Shown in pieces: positions 43,041-50,852 of a stretch of 62,308 nt of DNA (the first letter of the stretch is position 1; each line of letters begins with the position of its first letter). Location of the stretch: contig UQSX01000012.1 in the NCBI GenBank assembly GCA_900543715.1, positions 1-62,308 on the forward strand, read 5' to 3'. The notes beneath the pieces are model-generated. The model had not been told where the DNA came from, did not search any database, and saw nothing but the letters and a program-made list of their open reading frames with translations. The stretch is from an uncultured Blautia sp. (GTDB taxonomy: Bacteria > Bacillota > Clostridia > Lachnospirales > Lachnospiraceae). The position numbers and the translations under genes were made by a program.

Positions 43041-44996
43041 GTGGCAGAACAGAAGAAAGCCCAGGAGCAGGACTTAAACCATTTATTACAGGTCCGCCGT
43101 GAAAAATTAGCCGATTTACAGGCAAACGGAAAGAATCCTTTCCAGATCACAAAGTATGATGTGACAAACCACAGCATGGAAATTAAAAATGCTTTCGACG
43201 AGTTCGAAGGAAAAGAGGTTACTCTGGCAGGACGTATGATGTCCAAACGTGTTATGGGAAAAGCCTCTTTCTGCAGCATCCAGGATCTCCAGGGTTCTAT
43301 GCAGGCCTATGTGGCAAGAGACAATATTGGAGAGGAATCATATAAAGATTTCAAGAAACTGGATATCGGCGATATCATAGGAATCAAAGGCGAAGTGTTT
43401 AAGACCAAAACCGGGGAGATTTCTATTCATGCTGCTGAAGTGACACTGCTCTCCAAGAGCCTGAATCCTCTTCCTGAGAAGTTCCATGGTCTGACAAATA
43501 CAGATTTGCGTTACCGTCAGAGATATGTGGATCTGATCATGAACGAGGATGTAAAAGATACTTTTATCAAACGTTCTAAGATTCTGGCAAGTATTCGGAA
43601 CTACTTAAACGGACAGGGCTTCATGGAAGTAGAGACACCTATGCTGGTTGCCAACGCAGGAGGTGCTGCCGCCCGTCCTTTCGAGACCCATTTCAATGCT
43701 CTTGACGAGGACTTTAAGCTGCGTATTTCTCTGGAACTGTACTTAAAGAGACTGATCGTAGGCGGCCTGGAAAGGGTTTACGAGATTGGAAGGGTATTCC
43801 GCAATGAGGGCCTGGATACCAGACATAATCCGGAGTTCACTCTTATGGAACTTTATCAGGCGTATACCGACTATCATGGCATGATGGATCTTACAGAGAA
43901 TCTGTACCGTCATGTGGCCCAGGAGGTTCTGGGAACTACAAAGATTGTTTACAACGGCGTTGAGATGGATCTGGGCAAGCCTTTTGAGCGAATCACCATG
44001 GTAGACGCAGTTAAGAAATATGCAGGCGTAGACTTTAACGAGATCCGTACTCTGAAAGAAGCCAGAGCTGTGGCAAAAGAGCACCATGTGGAGTTTGAAG
44101 AACGCCATAAGAAGGGCGATATCCTTTCTCTGTTCTTCGAAGAATTTGCTGAGGAGCATCTGATCCAGCCTACTTTTGTTATGGACCATCCTATTGAAAT
44201 CTCTCCTCTTACAAAAAAGAAACCGGAGAATCCGGAATATGTAGAGCGTTTCGAGTTCTTTATGAACGGCTGGGAAATGGCAAATGCCTACTCAGAGCTG
44301 AACGATCCTATCGATCAGAGAGAAAGATTCAAAGCCCAGGAAGAGCTGCTGGCTCAGGGTGACGAAGAGGCTAATACTACAGATGAAGACTTCCTTCACG
44401 CACTGGAGATCGGTATGCCTCCTACAGGCGGTATCGGATTCGGTATCGACAGAATGTGCATGCTGCTGACAGACAGCGCAGCCATCCGTGATGTTCTTCT
44501 GTTCCCCACCATGAAATCTCAGGGTGCAGCAAAGAATGAGGCAAACAATGCGGCACAGTCTGAGAAAACAACTGAGACAAAAGCAGTTGAAAAAGTCATC
44601 GAAGAAGTGAAAGAAACCATAGATTTCTCTAAGGTAGAGGTAGAACCATTATTTGAAGATATGGTTGACTTTGACACCTTCAGCAAGTCTGACTTCCGTG
44701 CTGTAAAAGTAAAAGAGTGTGAAGCAGTACCTAAGAGCAAAAAACTTCTGAAATTCGTACTGGATGACGGAAGCGGAGAAGACCGTGTGATCCTAAGCGG
44801 TATTCATGATTACTATGAGCCGGAAGAGCTGATAGGAAAGACACTGATCGCTATCGTAAATCTGCCGCCAAGAAAGATGATGGGAATCGATTCCTGCGGT
44901 ATGATCATTTCAGCTACACATATTGTAGAAGGAAGAGAAGGACTGAATGTCCTGATCGTAGATGATAAGATTCCGGCAGGAGCAAAACTGTATTAA
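43041..44996 (+). CDS. lysS: Lysyl-tRNA synthetase (class II) with C-terminal tRNA-binding domain
   Basis: A 651-residue synthetase. The class II LysS body covers about residues 1-500: N-terminal OB domain, motif 2 [24 protein letters not shown], and motif 3 [15 protein letters not shown]. It is followed by a Glu/Lys-rich linker and an added domain of about 110 residues ([18 protein letters not shown] to KIPAGAKLY). That domain matches the EMAP-II/MetRS-beta tRNA-binding OB fold, with the [16 protein letters not shown] signature. The start is GTG 43041 with AAGGAG ten bases upstream. Confidence 0.94.
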   Translation: MAEQKKAQEQDLNHLLQVRREKLADLQANGKNPFQITKYDVTNHSMEIKNAFDEFEGKEVTLAGRMMSKRVMGKASFCSIQDLQGSMQAYVARDNIGEESYKDFKKLDIGDIIGIKGEVFKTKTGEISIHAAEVTLLSKSLNPLPEKFHGLTNTDLRYRQRYVDLIMNEDVKDTFIKRSKILASIRNYLNGQGFMEVETPMLVANAGGAAARPFETHFNALDEDFKLRISLELYLKRLIVGGLERVYEIGRVFRNEGLDTRHNPEFTLMELYQAYTDYHGMMDLTENLYRHVAQEVLGTTKIVYNGVEMDLGKPFERITMVDAVKKYAGVDFNEIRTLKEARAVAKEHHVEFEERHKKGDILSLFFEEFAEEHLIQPTFVMDHPIEISPLTKKKPENPEYVERFEFFMNGWEMANAYSELNDPIDQRERFKAQEELLAQGDEEANTTDEDFLHALEIGMPPTGGIGFGIDRMCMLLTDSAAIRDVLLFPTMKSQGAAKNEANNAAQSEKTTETKAVEKVIEEVKETIDFSKVEVEPLFEDMVDFDTFSKSDFRAVKVKECEAVPKSKKLLKFVLDDGSGEDRVILSGIHDYYEPEELIGKTLIAIVNLPPRKMMGIDSCGMIISATHIVEGREGLNVLIVDDKIPAGAKLY

Positions 44997-45052
44997 GAAA
45001 ACAGATACGCATCTTAATGATATTACTGAAGAAAAATTTATAAATATGGAAT

Positions 45053-45100
45053 AAAAGAGCTTTTTTATGATGAAATCTAAATCATAGAAGAGCTCTTTTT
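45053..45100 (+). terminator. Terminator of lysS
   Basis: AAAAGAGCT/AGCTCTTTT (45053-45061, 45091-45099) with an inner ATGAT/ATCAT pair and a T run. The intron fragment begins four bases later. Confidence 0.85.
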
Positions 45101-45103
45101 ATG

Positions 45104-45220
45104 GTGCGCCTGGCGGCGCACGTTTCTTAAAGGTGCAAGTCCTAAATCCGCCCGGTAGCGGGAAGATAGAGTAAATAAGTAATTGCTATGGGACCTTAAG
45201 GAATAAGAAAGATACGCCCA
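45104..45220 (+). mobile_element. 5' fragment of a group IIC intron
   Basis: The stretch opens with GTGCGCC-TGGC-GGCGCAC and continues with a TTAAAGGTGCAAGTCCTAAA segment. These match the start of domain I of group IIC introns such as the Oceanobacillus one (GUGUGCCCGGC, then GGUGAGAGUCCC). The copy begins immediately after the lysS terminator hairpin, exactly the insertion preference of group IIC introns. Neither a reverse transcriptase nor domains V/VI follow. The right boundary is uncertain, because the next gene ends at 45230. Confidence 0.65.
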
Positions 45221-45229
45221 TTGAAAAAC

Positions 45230-46681
45230 TCAGCATCTTTCGTATCTGCTGATCAGTGCATCCAGCCTTGCTACCGCTTCTTCCTTGGTATAAAACAGGC
45301 TTTCATCCATGGACTGAAAGAAGTCCCAGAAGGCGGCGGTCAGTCCAGACTCCTGAATGCTGAGATAGACGGGGGTGCCGGATTTGACAGGGGTGAAAAG
45401 CAGGTATCCTGCCTTGGGGGTAATGTAGATATTTGCCCCGTTTTTTACGGTCCCTATGCTGCGGCGGAGCATCTTGGCATGGCAGATCCCCTCCCGGCAC
45501 TCATCGGTGAATCTGCGGATGATATCCAGCCGATCCTTCAGAACCGGCGGCAAATAGATATCCCGGGGATATTCTTCGAAGATTCCGGTCTGAAGGAACT
45601 CATCGATACCTTCTTCCGAGAAGATATTGATAACGGTTTTATTTCCTAAGCGCTGCTTTAACTGAGCGATATGGTTCAAAAAGTCCTGGATAAAGAGCTC
45701 TTTTCCGGGAAGCTCAGGATGAAGGTATTTTTCCAGGAACTCTTTAGTAAGGAGATGAGTCATGCAAGGCGTCATTTGGAAGAAATATTCGCTCCCCGGA
45801 CCGGGGGAAATAAAATCACGTACATACTGAAGCTGTTCTGACACGCTGTTGATAGTGCGAAGGAGCGGACGCGCCTGAGCGACATATGCAGAGAATATTT
45901 TCTTTAAAAGCAGAAGAAAGTCTGGCTGGCGCGTCATCAGCCCGCTTCCAAAATCATCAGAAATCAGCAGGGCATGACTGTCTGTGAGTATCAGATAGGG
46001 AAAGAGCTGAAACGAGTCCAATCTTGAGTTGATATTGTCGTAATAATAGTAGGGCTGATAATTACACCCGCAGATACACAGAGGAAGGATATGCATCAGG
46101 CAGTGGAGATTATAGTTCTGGTTCTCCCGGGTGACCAGTTCGCTGTTGTTCAGACACATGATATGGTCCACTGAAACGGCCTTATTCTGAATAGTCAGCG
46201 GGCTTAAAAGGCGATTTATAAATCCGGACTTGGGGGGAAGCATCAAGTACAGATGGCGAGATTTCTCCTCTGTGAGATGGTTCAGTACAGTGTAGGCTGC
46301 CTGTCTGACTTCAGTAAATGTGGAAAGAGGCAGGTTAGGGACATCTGAGGGAATGAAGGAAAGCGGCGGCAGCGAAGGGGTTTCCGGATCGATGATATCC
46401 TGGAAATGCCCGAGGAGCTCCATGATATCCAATCTTCTATAATAATTATCCCGGCCGTCAAGAGAGATCCTGTAAGCAGTTCGAAATTCTTCATGCTCTG
46501 CGGGGGTCAGCCTTAAGAACTCAGAAATCTTGTCTACTGTATCTGCAGAGGAGGGCATTCTCTTTCCGTGGATGATCTTATACATTAAAGAGCGATCTGT
46601 ATTGCAGTATTCCGCCAGGGAATAGATGCGTACATCTTTCCTGTGAATATACTCTGTAAGAAGCTGTGAAAATTCTGACAT
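45230..46681 (-). CDS. Large XRE-like regulator of unknown family
   Basis: A 483-residue protein. Residues 1-65 look like a helix-turn-helix (YSLAEYCNTDRSLMYKIIHGKR, then SADTVDKISEFLRLTPAE). The remaining 400 residues have no motif I recognise, no membrane segment, and a helical and aromatic-rich character. GGAGG precedes the ATG. It diverges from the SPFH / zinc-ribbon cluster across a 229-base gap that carries a tandem 12-bp repeat and a promoter, so it is the obvious candidate regulator of that cluster. Confidence 0.68.
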   Translation of the reverse strand: MSEFSQLLTEYIHRKDVRIYSLAEYCNTDRSLMYKIIHGKRMPSSADTVDKISEFLRLTPAEHEEFRTAYRISLDGRDNYYRRLDIMELLGHFQDIIDPETPSLPPLSFIPSDVPNLPLSTFTEVRQAAYTVLNHLTEEKSRHLYLMLPPKSGFINRLLSPLTIQNKAVSVDHIMCLNNSELVTRENQNYNLHCLMHILPLCICGCNYQPYYYYDNINSRLDSFQLFPYLILTDSHALLISDDFGSGLMTRQPDFLLLLKKIFSAYVAQARPLLRTINSVSEQLQYVRDFISPGPGSEYFFQMTPCMTHLLTKEFLEKYLHPELPGKELFIQDFLNHIAQLKQRLGNKTVINIFSEEGIDEFLQTGIFEEYPRDIYLPPVLKDRLDIIRRFTDECREGICHAKMLRRSIGTVKNGANIYITPKAGYLLFTPVKSGTPVYLSIQESGLTAAFWDFFQSMDESLFYTKEEAVARLDALISRYERC

Positions 46682-46760
46682 AACAATTCCTCCATCTGAT
46701 ATTTCCTGGATTTTTTCAGTATATCAGACATCATCATATTTTTCCAGAAATTTCGAAAAT

Positions 46761-46784
46761 AATCTGTCCGCAAATCTGTCCACA
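46761..46784 (+). promoter_or_regulatory. Tandem 12-bp repeat, probable activator site
   Basis: AATCTGTCCGCA (46761-46772) and AATCTGTCCACA (46773-46784) differ at one base and abut directly. The second copy ends two bases before the -35 box of the promoter at 46787. Direct repeats in that position usually bind an activator; the divergent regulator 45230-46681 is the likely protein. Confidence 0.55.
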
Positions 46785-46786
46785 CC

Positions 46787-46815
46787 TTGATAAAAAATTC
46801 GCCAGAAGGTAAAAT
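46787..46815 (+). promoter_or_regulatory. Promoter of the SPFH / zinc-ribbon cluster
   Basis: TTGATA (46787-46792), a 17-base spacer and TAAAAT (46810-46815). The leader to ATG 46911 is about 90 bases. Confidence 0.7.
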
Positions 46816-46910
46816 TAATAAAGCAATGTCATGCAATCTCAGGAGCAGTCAGCTGTTTTCAGAGAATTGTTTCCGACATAAATGACAATATTTTGAAGGG
46901 GGAAAGGAAA

Positions 46911-47507
46911 ATGGCTCATCAGATTGTGGATATCACCTGCCCGGGATGCGGTGCCCGGGTAAGCACAGGACAGACTCAGTGCCCGTACTGCCGGGGGCCT
47001 GTGATTATAACAACATTTAACAGTGTCTATTCTATGCCAATGCCTAAGGTGAACCAGTACGCAGCAGCGTACAGGGAGAACCTTGCAGACAATCCAGATA
47101 ATCAGGAGCTGAACATGTCCGTTGCAATGTGTTACCTGAAGCTCGGTATGTACGATAAGGCGGCTGAGGCGTTTGATAAAGCGCTGGAAAATAATTTCGA
47201 TAATTCAGAGGCCTTTTTCTATGCGGCAATCTGCCGGCTGGGGGGAAAAAAGGCAAATATCATCAAGGACCGCGGGATCATCAATAAGATCGAGGAATAT
47301 ATCCAGGCGGCCCTGATGATTGAAGAACTGGGGATTTATTATTATTTTTGGGCATATATCAAATACGATTACTACAAGAGAAAATTTTTGAATACAACGC
47401 CCACATGGCAGGAACTTCTTGAAAAAGCGCAGAAGACCGGGCTGTCTCCAACAGATGTAGAGCAGCTCTATGCCATACTTAAGGTAGACAGACCGTCATG
47501 CCTGTAA
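46911..47507 (+). CDS. Zinc-ribbon and TPR protein
   Basis: A 198-residue protein. It begins with a zinc ribbon (CPGCGARVSTGQTQCPYCRG, about residues 9-28), followed by a TPR-like helical pair (NQELNMSVAMCYLKLGMYDKAAEAFDKALENN) and a further helical region. There is no membrane segment. ATG 46911 follows GGGGGAAAGG. It heads the cluster of zinc-ribbon, SPFH and surface proteins, where it may serve as a soluble scaffold; the specific role is unknown. Confidence 0.72.
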   Translation: MAHQIVDITCPGCGARVSTGQTQCPYCRGPVIITTFNSVYSMPMPKVNQYAAAYRENLADNPDNQELNMSVAMCYLKLGMYDKAAEAFDKALENNFDNSEAFFYAAICRLGGKKANIIKDRGIINKIEEYIQAALMIEELGIYYYFWAYIKYDYYKRKFLNTTPTWQELLEKAQKTGLSPTDVEQLYAILKVDRPSCL

Positions 47508-47537
47508 AATAAAAAGAAAAAACGGAGGAGAAAAGTA

Positions 47538-48236
47538 ATGGGAATTTTAGATAAGATTATTGGCAAAAGTGCAGAGCAGATATTCATAGAAGACCTGAAA
47601 AGAGGAAAGTCCGAAGAGCAGAAGAAAGTGATCGATTTCTTTTTAAAAGAGGCGGGATGTTTTTCAGGATGTATCGGAACGTCAACTATGACGATTAATG
47701 AATATCAGCAGATGGTGGCAAACAGACTGTACAATCTGAATCTCCGTGAAAGAGCAGTGGAAAAGATCGCCCTGGATGAAAGTGAAATTCAGGAAATACC
47801 GCCCATCGTGCTCAGTGGATATGCTTTTGATGATGTGAAACCGAATAACAATGTGTGGGTGAAAATTCAGAATGATATAGCAGTTGCTTCCAGGTTTGCT
47901 GCTTCCTGGATATTCTTCAGTGCAACGCAGATATATACCTATACATACAAATTTGATATGACCAGCGATGATGTCTGGGAGACAACCAGGGATTTCTTCT
48001 ACCAGGATATTACCAGCTTTGTAACGCAGGAGAGAGTAGTAGAGAGGATTGATAAGCATCTGGTAGGCTGCCTGAAGAAAGGCATCCAGGCGGAAAAGAA
48101 CAATTATATTGTAAATTCACTGCGGATCGTCGTACCCAATGACAGCTTCAGCTTCTCAATGCGTAACAATGAAACACTGGAGCAGAGTCTCCAGGCGGCC
48201 AAAGCAATGCTCAGAGAGAGAAAGTTTGTGAAATGA
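47538..48236 (+). CDS. Conserved-looking protein of unknown function
   Basis: A 232-residue soluble protein with no recognised domain. Notable are a Cys pair CFSGC (about 41-45), the central stretch IPPIVLSGYAF, and the aromatic run WIFFSATQIYTYTYKFDM (about 121-138). The C terminus is helical and basic. It starts 30 bases after the zinc-ribbon/TPR gene with a GGAGGAG site, so the two form a unit. A terminator follows, separating it from the YidD-like gene. Confidence 0.65.
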   Translation: MGILDKIIGKSAEQIFIEDLKRGKSEEQKKVIDFFLKEAGCFSGCIGTSTMTINEYQQMVANRLYNLNLRERAVEKIALDESEIQEIPPIVLSGYAFDDVKPNNNVWVKIQNDIAVASRFAASWIFFSATQIYTYTYKFDMTSDDVWETTRDFFYQDITSFVTQERVVERIDKHLVGCLKKGIQAEKNNYIVNSLRIVVPNDSFSFSMRNNETLEQSLQAAKAMLRERKFVK

Positions 48237-48244
48237 TAAGCAGC

Positions 48245-48280
48245 AAACAGGAGGAGTGTGTGGCATTTCTCCTGTTTTTT
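48245..48280 (+). terminator. Intra-cluster terminator
   Basis: AAACAGGAG/CTCCTGTTT (48245-48253, 48269-48277) is followed by TTT. It splits the cluster into a two-gene head and the part from the YidD-like gene onward. Confidence 0.75.
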
Positions 48281-48288
48281 GTGCGATA

Positions 48289-48385
48289 TGCCCGGCAAGC
48301 GACGGACGTGCTTGTACGAGCAGGCTTTTGCCGGGCAACGGACAGCGACAGGTTTTGCCTGGAGCTGCCTACAGTATCGCAGCGG
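48289..48385. repeat. GC-rich stem-loop element
   Basis: A perfect 10-bp stem TGCCCGGCAA/TTGCCGGGCA (48289-48298, 48328-48337) encloses a second small palindrome near CTTGTACGAG. Further short inverted repeats follow to about 48385. It lies in the 230-base gap before the YidD-like gene. It shares the string GGACGTGCTT and general design with the element at 30903-30972. Confidence 0.4.
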
Positions 48386-48466
48386 ATAGGGAAGAGCTCT
48401 TCTCCATCCGATTGAGAAAGAGAATGACAAAAAGCCCTGCAGACGGGCTGCGTATAGGTGAAGAAA

Positions 48467-48919
48467 ATGAACGGCAGTGATTTTGAATATTATGATGTGG
48501 GCGGAGCTCCGGTGGTATTCAGCACAGGACATAAGCGCCCGGAGAATCCTCTGCGAAGGCCTGAGGTTCATTACAGAAGAGCGGTCCTTTCATTGATCGG
48601 ACTGGCAGCGATTTTTTTAATAGTGTTCTTTGGTTCGTACTTTATACCGTATATGGAACTCAGGGGAAGATTTCTTATCAGCCTGGCGGTATCGGCAGTA
48701 TATGTACTGATTCTTTCTAAAAGAGCTGTTATCTGGCTGGTACATCTTTATCAGAACAGGGCTTCAGATGCCACCAGGCTCCGGTGCGTTTTTACTCCCA
48801 GCTGCTCTGAATATATGATCCTTGCAGTGGAAAAATACGGATCAGTCATTGGCGTTATCAAGGGAATCCGTAGACTGATGCGGTGCCATGCACCCAACGG
48901 CGGGGAGGATTACCCGTAG
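48467..48919 (+). CDS. YidD-domain membrane protein with N-terminal extension
   Basis: A 150-residue protein. The C-terminal half carries the full YidD signature VHLYQNRASDATRLRCVFTP, followed by SCSEYMILAVEKYG and RRLMRCHAPNGG. Ordinary YidD (about 70-100 residues) helps membrane protein insertion and lies in the rnpA-yidC region. Here about 85 residues with two hydrophobic helices (about 42-65 and 72-95) precede it, and the location is within an SPFH/zinc-ribbon cluster. ATG 48467 follows AGGTG. Confidence 0.78.
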   Translation: MNGSDFEYYDVGGAPVVFSTGHKRPENPLRRPEVHYRRAVLSLIGLAAIFLIVFFGSYFIPYMELRGRFLISLAVSAVYVLILSKRAVIWLVHLYQNRASDATRLRCVFTPSCSEYMILAVEKYGSVIGVIKGIRRLMRCHAPNGGEDYP

Positions 48920-48974
48920 GACATCATAAAAGGAAGACATAATAAGGCGATTCTGAACATAGGAGGTACAGATT

Positions 48975-50093
48975 ATGGGACTATTCGGCAAAAATCCAAA
49001 TGAAAAGGCATTTGTAGGAGGAAAGAAGCACTGGACTGATGTCATCAAAAATTCAGGCAGGGGAGAACTTCTGATCTGGAGACAGCCGGAGGAGGATTTT
49101 AATACGAATTCTACACTGGTCGTCATGCCGGGAGAACAGGCGATATTTGTTAAAGGCGGTGTCATAGAGCAGGTGTTTGACAACGGCACATATAAGCTGT
49201 CTACAGAGAATTATCCTTTTATCAGCAGACTGAGAAATGCATTTTCAGGCGGTATCAGCACATTCAACTGTGTAGTTTACTTTGTGAGACAGTCCGACAG
49301 CGAGGAGATCCTGTGGGGAACTCAGAGTCCGATCCAGGTCAGAGATAAGGTATGGGGGATCCGCACAGAGGCAAGAGTGCGGGGCGCATACAAGATACGG
49401 ATCGAGAATCCGGCAAAATTTCTTGAAAAACTGATAGGAAATAATGTCCCATATAAGTTTCAGGAAGATCTGAATCTGTATTTCGGAAATGAATTTCAGG
49501 GAAAGATTAAATCTGCGGTATCCGAATTCCTGAACAGCCTGCAGCAGGAACTGATCGGACTGGATGCATATCTTGCTGATCTGTCTGAGCAGATCCGGCC
49601 TTATATCAATGATGTACTGGAGGATTATGGCATACAGTGTACGGAATTTGCTCTGGCCGGTCTGGATATTGATACGTCCAAGTATGAAAGCATTGAGGAG
49701 GCGCTTCGGGAGAAGCAGAGAAAGACCATAGGCGCATTTGGAGATAAAGATGTTATGGGTATTCTGGGGGAAGACTGGGCAAGACAGCAGTCTGCAAATA
49801 TTCTTGGAAACTTAGCGAACAATCCGGGCGCAGGAGGTGCTGCAGCGGCAGGAGCTGGCATGGGAATGGGGATGGCAGCAGGCGGTGTCTTCGGAAATAT
49901 GGCTCAGCAGATGTTTGACCAGAGAAGTACAGGAGTGAAGTGCCCGAACTGCGGCATGGACTGTGCACAGGGAGCAAAGTTCTGCAGCAACTGCGGGACG
50001 CCGCTCAACCAGAAGTCATTCTGCAGCAACTGCGGCGCAGAGATGGCGCCGGGAGCAAAGTTCTGCGCTAACTGTGGAACAAAAAGGGGGTAA
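48975..50093 (+). CDS. SPFH domain protein with C-terminal zinc ribbons (YdjI-like)
   Basis: A 372-residue protein. The SPFH-like domain spans about 25-260 (LVVMPGEQAIFVKGGVIEQVFDNGTY; VRGAYKIRIENPAKFLEKLIG). A Gly/Ala/Met-rich flexible stretch follows (about 285-315), then two zinc ribbons: CPNCGMDCAQGAKFCSNCGT and CSNCGAEMAPGAKFCANCGT. There is no membrane anchor. The layout matches the B. subtilis YdjI family, which belongs to a membrane-stress operon with PspA-like partners. Here the partners differ. Confidence 0.87.
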   Translation: MGLFGKNPNEKAFVGGKKHWTDVIKNSGRGELLIWRQPEEDFNTNSTLVVMPGEQAIFVKGGVIEQVFDNGTYKLSTENYPFISRLRNAFSGGISTFNCVVYFVRQSDSEEILWGTQSPIQVRDKVWGIRTEARVRGAYKIRIENPAKFLEKLIGNNVPYKFQEDLNLYFGNEFQGKIKSAVSEFLNSLQQELIGLDAYLADLSEQIRPYINDVLEDYGIQCTEFALAGLDIDTSKYESIEEALREKQRKTIGAFGDKDVMGILGEDWARQQSANILGNLANNPGAGGAAAAGAGMGMGMAAGGVFGNMAQQMFDQRSTGVKCPNCGMDCAQGAKFCSNCGTPLNQKSFCSNCGAEMAPGAKFCANCGTKRG

Positions 50094-50099
50094 TATACG

Positions 50100-50780
50100 A
50101 TGAAAAAGATAAATGTATTATGGACGATTCTTTATCTTATTTTTCTGATCGTTTTTAACCTGATCTTTTATATGGTGGGGGGAACAGATCATCCTGCTTC
50201 GGTATGGATATCCTATTTCTTTATCCATTTTGCTTACGTGATGCTGGTATGCACTCCCTTCCTGACAAAAAAAGGAAGAGATGCGGCAGTCTTTGGATTT
50301 TCTATAAGTTCCATTTCAGCGGTATACTTTTTGGCTGAGTTCGTTGTGGGGATTATTTTTATCTTTGCTGCTCCGCAAGGATTTAAAGGGGCTGTGATCG
50401 TTCAGGTTATCCTGGCAGCAATTTATGCTGTGGCTCTTTTGACGAATATGATTGCGGATGAGCATACAGGGGCAGCATCAGAGCGCCGTGAAGCAGAGCT
50501 CCAGTATGTAAAGGAGGTCTCAATGAGACTTAAAGCTGTCATGCAGGATCTTGGAATGGGAAAGACTGCGAGAGAGCTGGAACGTGCTTATGACTTGATC
50601 CACAGCAGCCCGGTAAAGACGAATCCCCAGGTGGCAGATCTGGAATATGCTGTTTTCAGGGAACTGGATCATCTCGAGAAAGCAGCGGCTCAGAATAATG
50701 AGGCGGCTGTCATAGAGAGTGCAGATAAACTGATGAAACTGGCAGGTGAGAGAAACAGAAAGCTGAAACTGCTGCAGTGA
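50100..50780 (+). CDS. Four-helix membrane protein of unknown function
   Basis: A 226-residue protein with four hydrophobic segments in the first 125 residues (about 7-26, 35-53, 63-90 and 97-118). A cytoplasmic-looking helical tail with charged heptads (EAELQYVKEVSMRLKAVMQD; AVFRELDHLEKAAAQNN) follows. It starts seven bases after the SPFH-zinc-ribbon gene. The long helical tail could contact the SPFH oligomer; this is inference. No family recognised. Confidence 0.7.
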   Translation: MKKINVLWTILYLIFLIVFNLIFYMVGGTDHPASVWISYFFIHFAYVMLVCTPFLTKKGRDAAVFGFSISSISAVYFLAEFVVGIIFIFAAPQGFKGAVIVQVILAAIYAVALLTNMIADEHTGAASERREAELQYVKEVSMRLKAVMQDLGMGKTARELERAYDLIHSSPVKTNPQVADLEYAVFRELDHLEKAAAQNNEAAVIESADKLMKLAGERNRKLKLLQ

Positions 50781-50852
50781 TCTAAGAAGACGGAGAATAC
50801 AAGAAGGACAAGAGATATAGATACATATAGAAAGAAAAGAGGGAAAAGAAAT

